Source: Curtobacterium sp. PhB115 (GTDB lineage: Bacteria > Actinomycetota > Actinomycetes > Actinomycetales > Microbacteriaceae). From it: a stretch of 64,000 nucleotides of DNA. Position numbers and translations under genes: made by a program. Below the pieces are notes generated by a model that made no database searches, was not told where the DNA came from, and worked only from the letters and a program-made list of their open reading frames with translations. The stretch is taken from NCBI RefSeq assembly GCF_003752025.1, contig NZ_RJKR01000009.1, forward strand, positions 62,001 to 126,000, in the 5' to 3' direction. Shown here piece after piece: positions 18,619 through 29,225 of this stretch. Each line of letters starts with the position of its first letter. Position 1 is the stretch's first letter.

Positions 18619-19217
18619 TGTACGACGGGATCGTCCAGGACCTCATCGACGAGTTCGGCCGCCTGCCCGGCATCGGACCGAAGTCGGCACAGCGGATCGC
18701 GTTCCACATCCTGCAGACCGAGTCCTTCGACCCGAGCCGGCTGTCCGAGCTGCTCGCCGACGTGAAGGAGCGCGTGCGTTTCTGCGAGATCTGCGGCAAC
18801 GTCACCGAGAACGTCCAGTGCAGCATCTGCCGTGACCCGCGCCGGTCGCCGGCCGTGATCTGCGTCGTGGAAGAGGCGAAGGACGTCGCCGCGATCGAGC
18901 GCACGCGGGAGTTCCGCGGGCTGTACCACGTGCTCGGCGGTGCGATCAGCCCGATCGACGGCATCGGTCCGGACGACCTCCGCATCCAGCAGCTCATGAC
19001 GCGCCTGGCCGACGGCACCGTCGACGAGGTGATCATCGCGACCGACCCGAACCTCGAGGGGGAGGCGACCGCGACCTACCTCAGCCGACTGCTCGTCCCG
19101 ATGGGCATCCGCACCACCAGGCTCGCCTCGGGGCTGCCCGTCGGTGGCGACCTCGAGTACGCCGACGAGGTCACCTTGGGCCGCGCGTTCGAGGGCCGCC
19201 GGGTCGTCGGCGGCTGA
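18618..19217 (+). CDS. recR: Recombination protein RecR
   Basis: RecR acts with RecF and RecO to load RecA at gaps. The 199 residues fit the family: an N-terminal helix-hairpin-helix ([22 protein letters not shown]), a four-cysteine zinc finger ([16 protein letters not shown]), and a Toprim domain ([31 protein letters not shown]). The ATG overlaps the dnaX stop (TGATG), so the two are translationally coupled. The ybaB gene that usually sits between dnaX and recR in actinobacteria is absent. Confidence 0.95.
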   Translation: MYDGIVQDLIDEFGRLPGIGPKSAQRIAFHILQTESFDPSRLSELLADVKERVRFCEICGNVTENVQCSICRDPRRSPAVICVVEEAKDVAAIERTREFRGLYHVLGGAISPIDGIGPDDLRIQQLMTRLADGTVDEVIIATDPNLEGEATATYLSRLLVPMGIRTTRLASGLPVGGDLEYADEVTLGRAFEGRRVVGG

Positions 19218-19232
19218 GCGCCACGCAGGATC

Positions 19233-19260
19233 GTTGCGTGGGAGCCCGCTCGCACGCAAC
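19233..19260. promoter_or_regulatory. Inverted repeat between recR and lysC
   Basis: GTTGCGTG (19233-19240) and CACGCAAC (19253-19260) form a perfect 8 bp inverted repeat with a 12-base centre. It sits just upstream of a TACCAT box (19278-19283) that may serve lysC. It could be a weak terminator for recR or an operator. Confidence 0.4.
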
Positions 19261-19333
19261 ATCCTCGAAACACCGACTACCATTGTCAGACCGCGTGACC
19301 TCGCGGTGTCGTCGTCTCCGGGAGTACCAGCCA

Positions 19334-21677
<2,344 letters not shown>

Positions 21678-21690
21678 CGTCGCTCTGCCT

Positions 21691-21724
21691 GGAGGCCCGT
21701 CCCGCGTCAGCGGGGCGGGCCTCC
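21691..21724 (+). terminator. Terminator after asd
   Basis: A 15 bp stem with one wobble (21691-21705 with 21710-21724) and loop GTCA follows the asd stop by 13 bases. It lacks a T run, as is common in very GC-rich genomes. Confidence 0.65.
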
Positions 21725-22180
21725 GTCGTGCGCGGGGCGGGCGGGGCTGGCGCCGCGCGTGGTGCGGCGCGCGGGCGGGTGCGGTGGTGCAGCGCGCCGG
21801 CGCGGGCCGGCGTGCGGGTGCGGTGGTGCGGGTGCGGTGGGCGTGCGGGTGCGGTGGTGCGTACGGTGCGGTGTTCCGGGCAGTGTGCAAGCCCGCGCGG
21901 GTCGCACCGTGTTCGGGACCTCGCACGGTGCGGACCGGGCGTGCGAGGCACGGGCCTCCCGGCGCGGTGACGGACGTGGGGTCGCACGGTGCGAGGTGAG
22001 GCGGCCGGTGGCCCGCACGGTGCGGCCTTCCGGGCAGTGTGCGAGCTTGCGCGGGTCGCACCGTGGTCGGAACCTCGCACGGTGCGGGCCGGGCGTGCGG
22101 GCCGGGCGTGCGGGGCGGACCGGCCACGGGCCTCCCGGCGTGCACCGGCGGGCAGGCGACCGCTCCTGACCGGCCTGTCG
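21725..22180. repeat. Repeat-rich spacer with two copies of a hairpin-bearing element
   Basis: No credible gene lies in the 526 bases between asd and mqo. After a stretch of GTGCGGTGGTGCGGGT-type repeats, two related copies of about 105-125 bases occur (about 21861-21964 and 22015-22140). Each contains TTCCGGGCAGTGTGC, GCGCGGGTCGCACCGTG and ACCTCGCACGGTGCG, and ends in CACGGGCCTCCCGGCG. CGCACCGT and ACGGTGCG in each copy can pair. The second copy has an internal GGGCCGGGCGTGC duplication. Confidence 0.75.
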
Positions 22181-22191
22181 GTGCGCGCCGC

Positions 22192-22197
22192 TAGGAT
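22192..22197 (+). promoter_or_regulatory. -10 box of mqo, leaderless
   Basis: TAGGAT ends 6 bases before the GTG start of mqo; no ribosome site is visible. Confidence 0.45.
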
Positions 22198-22203
22198 CGT
22201 GGG

Positions 22204-23691
22204 GTGGCAGTGAAGCAGGTGGACCCGATCGACGTCGTCCTCGTCGGAGGAGGGATCATGAGCGCCACCCTCGGCGCCATCATCCACCGACTCGAGCCGA
22301 GCTGGAAGATCCGCGTGTACGAGCGCCTCGGCAGCGTCGCGCAGGAGTCCTCGAACCCGTGGAACAACGCCGGCACCGGCCACTCCGCGCTCTGCGAGCT
22401 GAACTACACGCCCGAGCTCCCGGACGGCCGCGTCGACATCGCGAAGGCCGTCACGGTCAACGAGCAGTTCCAGGTCTCCCGGCAGTTCTGGTCGTTCCTC
22501 GTCGAGTCCGGCGCGCTGCCAGAACCGTCGAACTTCATCAACCCGACGCCGCACATCTCGTTCGTCTGGGGTGCCGACAACGTCGAGTACATGCGCGCCC
22601 GGTACGAGGCGATGCGGGACCACCCGCTGTTCGCGGGCATCGAGTTCTCCGACGACCCCGCCCAGATCCGCAAGTGGGCACCGGCGCTCATCCCGGGCCG
22701 CAAGAAGGACCAGCCGATCGCGGCGACCTACTCGGCGGCGGGCTCCGACGTCGACTTCGGCTCGCTCACCCGCCAGCTCTTCGACCAGCTCGAGATCGAC
22801 GGCGTCGAGTTCGAGCCGAACCACCAGGTCACGAAGATCCGCCGCGGCAAGGAGTTCGACGGCTGGGCGCTCGACGTCCGCAACGAGGTGGGCCGGTCGA
22901 CGCAGAAGATCGCCGCGAAGTTCGTCTTCGTCGGTGCGGGTGGTGGCGCCCTGCAGCTGCTGCAGAAGGCCGGCATCCCGGAGATCCGCGGCTACGGCGG
23001 CTTCCCGGTGTCCGGTGAGTTCCTGCGCACCGACGACCCCGAGGTCGTGCAGAAGCACTCGGCCAAGGTCTACGGCAAGGCCAGTGTCGGTGCTCCGCCG
23101 ATGTCGGTGCCGCACCTCGACACGCGCATCGTCGACGGCAGCGCCTCGCTGATGTTCGGGCCGTACGCCGGCTTCAGCCCGAAGTTCCTGAAGCAGGGTT
23201 CGCTGCTCGACCTGTTCAAGTCGATCCGCCCGCACAACCTGCGCCCGATGCTGAGCGTCGCGTTCTCGAACTTCGACCTGGTCCGGTACCTCGTCGGGCA
23301 GCTCCTCGCGTCGAAGCAGACCAAGTTCGAGGCGCTCCGCGACTTCATGCCGGCCGCCGAGCCGGAGAACTGGCACAAGATCATCGCCGGGCAGCGCGTG
23401 CAGGTGATCAAGCCCGACAAGGAGAAGGGCGGTGTGCTGCAGTTCGGAACCGAGGTGATCACCGCGGCGGACGGCTCCATCGCCGGACTGCTGGGCGCCT
23501 CCCCGGGGGCGTCGACGGCGGTCCCGATCATGTTCGGCCTGCTGCGCAAGTGCTTCCCGGATCGCTGGGACCGCTGGGAGCCGGCCGTCCGCGTCATGGT
23601 GCCCACGTACGGGCAGGACCTCGGCGACGACCCGCAACTCGCGGACGAGACCCTCGAGCGCACGGCGAAGGTGCTCGGTCTGCACCACTGA
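22204..23691 (+). CDS. mqo: Malate:quinone oxidoreductase
   Basis: Mqo is a peripheral membrane FAD enzyme that oxidises malate to oxaloacetate and passes electrons to the quinone pool. The 495 residues match the family. Visible features are the FAD-binding VLVGGGIMSATLGAI near the N-terminus, NPWNNAGTGHSALCELNYTP, FVFVGAGGGALQLLQKAGI and GYGGFPVSG in the middle, and ASPGASTAVPIM near the end. An alternative start is GTG 22210. The gene is monocistronic. Confidence 0.96.
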   Translation: MAVKQVDPIDVVLVGGGIMSATLGAIIHRLEPSWKIRVYERLGSVAQESSNPWNNAGTGHSALCELNYTPELPDGRVDIAKAVTVNEQFQVSRQFWSFLVESGALPEPSNFINPTPHISFVWGADNVEYMRARYEAMRDHPLFAGIEFSDDPAQIRKWAPALIPGRKKDQPIAATYSAAGSDVDFGSLTRQLFDQLEIDGVEFEPNHQVTKIRRGKEFDGWALDVRNEVGRSTQKIAAKFVFVGAGGGALQLLQKAGIPEIRGYGGFPVSGEFLRTDDPEVVQKHSAKVYGKASVGAPPMSVPHLDTRIVDGSASLMFGPYAGFSPKFLKQGSLLDLFKSIRPHNLRPMLSVAFSNFDLVRYLVGQLLASKQTKFEALRDFMPAAEPENWHKIIAGQRVQVIKPDKEKGGVLQFGTEVITAADGSIAGLLGASPGASTAVPIMFGLLRKCFPDRWDRWEPAVRVMVPTYGQDLGDDPQLADETLERTAKVLGLHH

Positions 23692-23704
23692 CGCAGTCCA
23701 GGAC

Positions 23705-23733
23705 TTGCACCGCATTCGAACGTGTGTTCGAAT
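23705..23733 (+). promoter_or_regulatory. Promoter of the radical SAM gene
   Basis: TTGCAC (23705-23710) and TCGAAT (23728-23733) are separated by 17 bases. The ATG follows 6 bases after the -10, so the mRNA is probably leaderless. The LexA-type box covers the spacer and the -10. Confidence 0.6.
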
Positions 23734-23734
23734 G
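23713..23734 (+). promoter_or_regulatory. LexA (SOS) box
   Basis: CATTCGAAC-GTGT-GTTCGAATG is a perfect 9 bp inverted repeat with a 4-base centre. It contains CGAACGTGTGTTCG, an exact match to the Gram-positive/actinobacterial SOS consensus CGAAC-N4-GTTCG. LexA bound here would block the promoter. Confidence 0.85.
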
Positions 23735-23739
23735 GCGGC

Positions 23740-24846
23740 ATGCGGTGGAGTGGACAGGCGATCGATGCCGAGCAGGGTGACGCCCTGCCGGGCATGGAGT
23801 CGAACAGCGGGTTCGTCCGCAGTGTGACGACGCCGGAGTTCGCCGGGGTGACCTTCCACGAGGTCCTGGCGAAGAGCGCGTTGAACCGCGTGCCGAGCGC
23901 GGACGGGTCGGGCACGTACGGCTGGACGATCAACCCGTACCGCGGGTGCAGTCATGCGTGCGTGTACTGCTTCGCCCGTCCGACGCACACGTACCTCGAG
24001 TTCGACGGCGGTGCCGACTTCGACCAGCAGATCGTCGTGAAGACGAACGTCGCCGACGTGCTGCGGCGTGAGCTGCGGAAGCCGAGCTGGGACCGCCACC
24101 CGATCGCCCTCGGGACGAACACGGACCCGTACCAACGGGCCGAGGGGCGGTACCGGCTCATGCCCGGCGTCATCGAGGCACTCGCCGAGTCCCGCACACC
24201 GTTCAGCATCCTGACGAAGGGCACGTTGCTCCGCCGTGACCTGCCGGCCCTGGTCGAGGCGGCGAAGGTCGTCCCGGTCGACCTCGCGATGTCGATCGCG
24301 GTGTACGACGACACGCTGCAGCAGTCGGTCGAGCCAGGGACCCCGACGACCGCGGCACGGCTCGCGACGGTCCGCGCCATCCGTGACGCCGGCTTGGACT
24401 GCGCGGTGTTCCTGATGCCCGTGCTGCCGTACATCACCGACACCCGCGCGCACCTCGACGACGCGGTCGGGCGTGCGGCGGCGGCCGGTGCCACGAGCGT
24501 CATGTACTCGGCGCTGCACCTGCGTCCCGGAGTGAAGCCGTGGTGGTTCGAGTGGCTCGGACGCGAGCGGCCCGATCTCGTCGCGCGGTACCGGTCGATG
24601 TACCTGGACAACACGTTCGCGCCGAAGGACTACCGGCGGTGGCTCTCCGAACGCATCCGGCCGATCCTGGCGGCGCACGGAGTGGGGCTCGGCCGGGTCG
24701 ACCCGGCGACCGGCTCGATGGGGTTCTCCGACGGACCGACGCTGCCCCAGGAGCAGTCGCAGCCGACGACGTCGCCGCTGAAGCGCGCGGATCCGGGGTT
24801 CGACCGCAGGCTCCTCCGACCGGTCGCTGCGCAGACGTTGTTCTGA
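23740..24846 (+). CDS. Radical SAM protein, Rv2578c/SplB-like family
   Basis: The 368-residue protein has the radical SAM 4Fe-4S motif C-X3-C-X2-C in YRGCSHACVYCFAR (about residues 69-82). It has other features of the Rv2578c/COG1533 group (IALGTNTDPYQRAE, FSILTKGTLLRRDL, PVLPYITDT). The group is distantly related to spore photoproduct lyase; its own reaction is not known. ATG 23740 is chosen because promoter and LexA-type box end just before it. The box implies induction by DNA damage and fits a repair-linked role. The C-terminal 40 residues are poorly conserved. Confidence 0.85.
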   Translation: MRWSGQAIDAEQGDALPGMESNSGFVRSVTTPEFAGVTFHEVLAKSALNRVPSADGSGTYGWTINPYRGCSHACVYCFARPTHTYLEFDGGADFDQQIVVKTNVADVLRRELRKPSWDRHPIALGTNTDPYQRAEGRYRLMPGVIEALAESRTPFSILTKGTLLRRDLPALVEAAKVVPVDLAMSIAVYDDTLQQSVEPGTPTTAARLATVRAIRDAGLDCAVFLMPVLPYITDTRAHLDDAVGRAAAAGATSVMYSALHLRPGVKPWWFEWLGRERPDLVARYRSMYLDNTFAPKDYRRWLSERIRPILAAHGVGLGRVDPATGSMGFSDGPTLPQEQSQPTTSPLKRADPGFDRRLLRPVAAQTLF

Positions 24847-24895
24847 GTACCGGTCGGTCCGCGTTCGGGGGACAGCAGGACCCGGCGCGGGCCGG

Positions 24896-24999
24896 TATCA
24901 TCGAGCGGGTCGCCGGACCGACCCTGATTCGGGGTACACCGCCACCGCTCCGGTGGTTGGATCGTGGGCGGCGTTCCCACCATCCGGAAGGACCCGCTC
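24896..24999 (+). promoter_or_regulatory. Upstream region of the sensor kinase gene
   Basis: TATCAT at 24896-24901 is a candidate -10 box. It would give a leader of roughly 90 bases containing a small hairpin (CCACCG/CGGTGG near 24942-24956) and ending in the GGAAGGA ribosome site before GTG 25000. Confidence 0.35.
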
Positions 25000-26340
25000 G
25001 TGCTCGGCATCCCCACGCACCTCGCTCCGCGAGTGAACGCGTGGTCGACCGTGCGCGCGTTCCACGCCGGGGCGATCGGGTCGCTGGTGGCGGCGGCGAT
25101 CACGATGCTGCTCTACGGTGCGTCCGAGCCTGGTGTCCGCGTCGTCGGTGCCGTTCTGGCCCTCGTCCCGATGCTCGGCATGATCGGGGTGCACGTGCAG
25201 TTCGGGACGTGGCGTTCCGCGGTCGCGTTCCTCGTGGTCGGCGGGGTCTGCACCTGGTGGTTCACCCTGGTCGTGCAGCGCGAGGTCCCGGCCGGCTGGG
25301 TGACCTCCTACCTGCTCTCGCTCGCCGTGATCCCGCTCATCCTGGTCGGGGGAGCGGGTGCCGTCCCGAACCGCGTCGCGCTCTGGTCGTTCACGGGCTT
25401 CCTGGTCGGGCGCGCTGCGACCTGGATCGGCATCGTCCAGGCGGGCGGCCCGCCCCGTCCGCTCGTGCTCGCGTGGATCACCCTCGGGTTCGTCGTGGCC
25501 CTCGTCCTGTTCACGAGCCGCAGCACCGGCCGCTCCGAGCGCGTGCAGCCGGAGCTCCTCCGCTCCGCGCGTGAGGAGCACGTGTCCGCCTACCGTGCCG
25601 GGGTCGAGGCCGAGGCGTCCGCGATCCTGCACGACACCGTGCTCAACCACCTCGGCGCGATCGCGCTCGCACCCGACGGCCCGATGGACCCGCACCTCGC
25701 CAAGACCGTCGAGGCGGACGTGCAGGTGCTCACCGGCAAGGAGTGGCTCGCGCCCGTGTCCCGTCCGCGCCCAGGCGCCGCGGTCGACGCCTTCACCCGG
25801 ATGGTCGACGACCACCGTGCCCACGGCCTCGACGTGACGGTCTCTGGTGATCCGTCGGCGCTGGACCGCCTCGACCAGCGCGCGGTGACGGCGCTCGTCC
25901 GGGCCGTCGGGCAGTGCCTGGCGAACGTGCGCAAGCACGCCGGGACCGACGCTGCCGAGGTGAGTGTCTTCGACGACAGCAGTTCGTGCACCGTGATGGT
26001 GGTCGACGACGGCCGTGGCTTCGACGAGGACTCCACGGGGTCCGACCGGATGGGCTTGCGCGGATCGGTGCGGGACCGCATCGGCCGCGTCGGCGGGGAC
26101 GTCCAGATCTGGTCGTCGCCGGGGTCCGGCACGAGCGTCATGATGACCGTGCCCTACGGACCGGTCACCGCCGCGACGAGCACGCAAGCCGCGACGAGCA
26201 CGCAGGCCGCGACGAGCACGCAGGCCGCGACGAGCACGCCGGCCGCGACGAGCACGCCGCCTGCGACGAGCACGCCCGCTGCGACCGGCATCCCGGTGCA
26301 GGACGCCGCTGCCGGCAACGACCCGGGAGCCGACCGTTGA
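25000..26340 (+). CDS. Sensor histidine kinase, HisKA_3 type
   Basis: From GTG 25000 (GGAAGGA 7 bases upstream) the protein has 446 residues. About six membrane helices fill residues 15-180. The dimerisation segment carries ILHDTVLNHLG, the place of the phospho-accepting His. The HATPase domain follows (NVRKHAGTDAAEV, MVVDDGRGFDED, MGLRGSVRDRIGRVGGDVQI, GSGTSVMMTVP). The last 40 residues are seven copies of a six-residue AATSTQ/AATSTP repeat. It probably signals to the LuxR-type regulator at 27523. The signal sensed is unknown. Confidence 0.8.
   Translation: MLGIPTHLAPRVNAWSTVRAFHAGAIGSLVAAAITMLLYGASEPGVRVVGAVLALVPMLGMIGVHVQFGTWRSAVAFLVVGGVCTWWFTLVVQREVPAGWVTSYLLSLAVIPLILVGGAGAVPNRVALWSFTGFLVGRAATWIGIVQAGGPPRPLVLAWITLGFVVALVLFTSRSTGRSERVQPELLRSAREEHVSAYRAGVEAEASAILHDTVLNHLGAIALAPDGPMDPHLAKTVEADVQVLTGKEWLAPVSRPRPGAAVDAFTRMVDDHRAHGLDVTVSGDPSALDRLDQRAVTALVRAVGQCLANVRKHAGTDAAEVSVFDDSSSCTVMVVDDGRGFDEDSTGSDRMGLRGSVRDRIGRVGGDVQIWSSPGSGTSVMMTVPYGPVTAATSTQAATSTQAATSTQAATSTPAATSTPPATSTPAATGIPVQDAAAGNDPGADR
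26170..26290 (+). repeat. 18-base tandem repeat in the kinase C-terminus
   Basis: About seven in-frame units of GCCGCGACGAGCACGCAG-like sequence encode AATSTQ/P repeats. Neighbouring units are almost identical, so copy number can change by slippage without breaking the frame. Confidence 0.85.
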
Positions 26341-27536
26341 GCCCGCTGACCGAGGCCCGTCGCACCGCGCAGCAGTACGACCCGCTCGGCGCGATGGGGT
26401 CCCGTCCCCTGGCGATCGTGCTCGGCGCCGCGAGCATCGTCTGGGCGCTCCTCGTCTCGATCTTCGACCGTGACGTCGAGGGCAGCCCGACCCTCAGCGC
26501 CCTCACCGTCATCCTGGTCGCAGCCTCCGCCGCAGTGGTGCTGACGGCCTCGAGCCCCTTCCGTGCACCGTTCCCGCGCTGGGCGTTCACCGCCCACGTG
26601 GGGCTCCTCGCCATCGCCTCGGTGACGAGTGTCGCGGCGCAGTGGGGTCCGGACCGCAGCGCGCTGAACGACTTCATGTCCCTGATCACGGCGACCGGGA
26701 TCGTGATGGTGGCGCCGTACCGGCCGTGGACGGACCTGACGGTCGGGGGAGTCGTGTTGGCGGTGGTGAACGCCGTGACGTGGGGCATCGGCGCCGCGAC
26801 GTTCCCGCACGAGGTCCCGGTCGCGGTCGCCGCGTTCCTGGCGGCGGCACCGACCCTCGTCCTCACCGCGGCGTCGGCTGTCTTCGCGTGGACCTTCGCC
26901 GGACTCGCCGAGCGGGTGCAGATCCGCGCGGGCTCGTACTCGGTCGAGCGCGCGGAGCGGGACGGCATCGCCGCGAGCGTGCAGCAGGACCGCTCGACGA
27001 TCCTCGCCCGCGACGTCGCCCCGTTCTTCGCCGAACTCCGCACGCGCGAGGTCATCACCGACGCCGACCGTGCCCGCGCGCGGTCGATCGCCGACGGCAT
27101 CCGGAGGTCGATGGTCGCCGACGCCGACCGCACCTGGTTCGAGCAGGCGGTCCGCGCCGACGGCGGTGACGCCCCGGTGATCGACGACCCGGACGGGCTC
27201 ATGGCGATGCTCGACGCCGACCAGCGGTCGGTGGTGCGGACGTTCCTGCGTGCGGCGCTGCGTGCCCCGACGGTCGACCCGGCGGCGTTCCGCGCGACGG
27301 TGCGACGAGACGGCGCCACACCCGACGACACGGCCGGCCGCCGCGACGCGCTCGGCCGCGTGGACGCCCCCGGCCGTATCGTCCTGCAGATCGACCTCGC
27401 CGTCGCCGCGTCCGACGTCGGCATCCACCGCACGTTCGACCCGTACTTCGCCGTCCTCCGCGTGACCTTCCCCGACCTCGACGTCGCGGTCCGTCCGTCC
27501 GCCCTCGCACTAAGGTTCTCCTATGACCAGCACTGA
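26337..27536 (+). CDS. Six-helix membrane protein, kinase-like partner without a catalytic domain
   Basis: The TTG at 26337 overlaps the kinase stop (TTGA), suggesting coupling; an in-frame ATG at 26394 is an alternative. The 399 residues begin with about six hydrophobic helices (residues 20-200) much like the preceding kinase. The cytoplasmic part of about 200 residues has no recognisable HATPase motifs and no known domain. It lies between kinase and response regulator and ends 14 bases inside the regulator gene. It may modulate the pair or be a decayed kinase paralogue; no function is assigned. Confidence 0.65.
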   Translation: MSPLTEARRTAQQYDPLGAMGSRPLAIVLGAASIVWALLVSIFDRDVEGSPTLSALTVILVAASAAVVLTASSPFRAPFPRWAFTAHVGLLAIASVTSVAAQWGPDRSALNDFMSLITATGIVMVAPYRPWTDLTVGGVVLAVVNAVTWGIGAATFPHEVPVAVAAFLAAAPTLVLTAASAVFAWTFAGLAERVQIRAGSYSVERAERDGIAASVQQDRSTILARDVAPFFAELRTREVITDADRARARSIADGIRRSMVADADRTWFEQAVRADGGDAPVIDDPDGLMAMLDADQRSVVRTFLRAALRAPTVDPAAFRATVRRDGATPDDTAGRRDALGRVDAPGRIVLQIDLAVAASDVGIHRTFDPYFAVLRVTFPDLDVAVRPSALALRFSYDQH

Positions 27537-28224
27537 CCCGAACAGGCTCTCGGAGGGTCTCCCGGCCCTCCCGAACCCGGGAGCACGACGTGTGCGGCTG
27601 GCCATCCTCGACGACCACGAGGTGCTGCTGGACAGCCTGTCGAGCTGGATCGCGGTGAACGCGTTCGACTTCGACCTGGCCCTGACCGCGCACACCTGGC
27701 TCGAGATGGTCCACAGCGACAGCTTCCCGACCGACCTGGTGTTCCTCGACTTCCAGCTGAAGGAACCCGTCTCGATCGAGGCCCGCGTGCGCACCTGCCG
27801 TGCGGCCGGCGCGAAGGTGATCGTGCTCTCCAGCGTCGACAGCCGCGAATCGCGTGACCGTGCCCTGGCCGCCGGTGCCGCCGCGTTCCTGTCGAAGTCC
27901 CTGCCGATGCGCGAGGTCATGGACGTCGCCCGCGAGATCATGGGCGTCGCACGCGAGACCCCGCAGCCGCGCGAGTGGCGTCCGCTGCCCACCGGCGCGG
28001 CCGCGCACCAGCGTCCGAAGCTCAGCCACGGCGAGGAAGAGGCACTGCGGCTGTACGTGTCCGGCTACTCCACGAACGAGGTCGCCGCGCAGATGAACGT
28101 GCAGTACGAGACCGCCAAGACGTACCTGCGTCGCGTCCGCGAGAAGTACAGCAAGGTCGGTCGTCCCGCCTCGAAGAAGTCCGACCTGATCCGGCGGGCC
28201 GCCGAGGACGGGTTCCTCGCGTAG
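27523..28224 (+). CDS. Response regulator with LuxR-type DNA-binding domain
   Basis: The 233-residue protein has a receiver domain (LAILDDHEVLLDSL, phosphoacceptor Asp in LVFLDFQLKEP, VIVLSSV, FLSKSLP). A C-terminal LuxR/NarL helix-turn-helix follows (LSHGEEEALRLYVSGYSTNEVAAQMNV in pieces, then ETAKTYLRRVREKY). An AAGG site precedes the ATG inside the end of the membrane protein gene. It is the likely partner of the kinase at 25000. Confidence 0.88.
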   Translation: MTSTDPNRLSEGLPALPNPGARRVRLAILDDHEVLLDSLSSWIAVNAFDFDLALTAHTWLEMVHSDSFPTDLVFLDFQLKEPVSIEARVRTCRAAGAKVIVLSSVDSRESRDRALAAGAAAFLSKSLPMREVMDVAREIMGVARETPQPREWRPLPTGAAAHQRPKLSHGEEEALRLYVSGYSTNEVAAQMNVQYETAKTYLRRVREKYSKVGRPASKKSDLIRRAAEDGFLA

Positions 28225-28850
28225 TGGCGAAGCTCTACTTCCGCTACGGCGCGATGAACAGCGGCAAGAGCACGGGGCTCCTGCAGGCTGCCTACAACTA
28301 CGAGGAGCGCGGGCACCGGGTCCTGCTCGCGAAGCCCGCCGTGGACACCAAGGGCGACCGTGAGATCGTCTCGCGCCTCGGGGTCACGCGTACCGTCGAC
28401 CTGGTCTTCGCGCCCGACGCCGACGTCCGTTCCGCGGTCGCTGCGGCCGGCGCCGTCGACCCCGAGTCCGACCGCCTCGACGGCATGGTCCGCGCCGTCA
28501 GCTGCGTCCTGGTCGACGAGGCCCAGTTCCTCACCCCGCGCCAGGTCGACGACCTGCTCCGGATCGCGGTGCTCGACGAGACCCCGGTGATCACCTACGG
28601 CATCCGCACCGACTTCCGCACCGAGGCGTTCCCCGGCAGTGCCCGCCTGCTCGAGGTCGCGCACTCGCTCGAAGAGCTCAAGACCATCTGCCGCTGCGGC
28701 CGCAAGGCCGTCTTCAACGCCCGGACCATCGACGGCCGGTTCGTCTTCGACGGCTCGCAGGTCGCGATCGACGGCGTCGACGTCGCCTACGAGTCGCTCT
28801 GCGCCAACTGCTACCTGACGGAGTCCGGCGGCCGGCTCGACGGCGCCTGA
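28224..28850 (+). CDS. tdk: Thymidine kinase
   Basis: Tdk phosphorylates thymidine in the salvage pathway. The 208-residue protein carries the P-loop GAMNSGKST near residue 9, the Walker B-like CVLVDEAQFL, the lasso segment GIRTDFRTEAFPGS, and zinc cysteines in KTICRCGRKAVF and SLCANCY. The GTG overlaps the response-regulator stop by one base (TAGTG). It therefore rides on the two-component operon, which is unusual company for a salvage enzyme. Confidence 0.93.
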   Translation: MAKLYFRYGAMNSGKSTGLLQAAYNYEERGHRVLLAKPAVDTKGDREIVSRLGVTRTVDLVFAPDADVRSAVAAAGAVDPESDRLDGMVRAVSCVLVDEAQFLTPRQVDDLLRIAVLDETPVITYGIRTDFRTEAFPGSARLLEVAHSLEELKTICRCGRKAVFNARTIDGRFVFDGSQVAIDGVDVAYESLCANCYLTESGGRLDGA

Positions 28851-29225
28851 CCCGCTCTGCCGGCAGATCGTGACACACCGCTCGCGTTCGCCGAGCGGAC
28901 ACGTCGCGTCGCCGGCCCGCCCGTCGGGCGACCGGACGCGACCAGTCCGCGAGGTGCGCGCGGCAGGTCGTGACCGCTCGGCGCTCGAGACGCGACCGCA
29001 GACAGCCTGGAGGCGCGGTGCAGCCCCGCCACGGGCCTCCCGGCCGTCGCGCCTGACGTCCAAGGCGCGCCGCATGCGTCCGCCGTTCGGTCGCGAACCG
29101 TCGCTTGTGCGACTTCCGGGCGACGCCTGGTGACCGGTCGGCCGGCGGACGACGGCGTGTCCTGACCGGTGGAGGAGGCGGTCTCGTCGTGGAATGCGTG
29201 CGCCGCGGCGCGCGTTGGTGCCCAC
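28851..29225. other. Spacer without a gene
   Basis: No coding sequence is supported in these 375 bases. It contains an imperfect hairpin around 29011-29045 with GGAGGC and GGGCCTCCCGG, the same core as in other spacers of the window. Confidence 0.5.

Noticed and set aside
21725..22180. Small genes in the asd-mqo spacer
   Set aside because: The frames have no ribosome site, overlap each other on both strands and follow the repeats.
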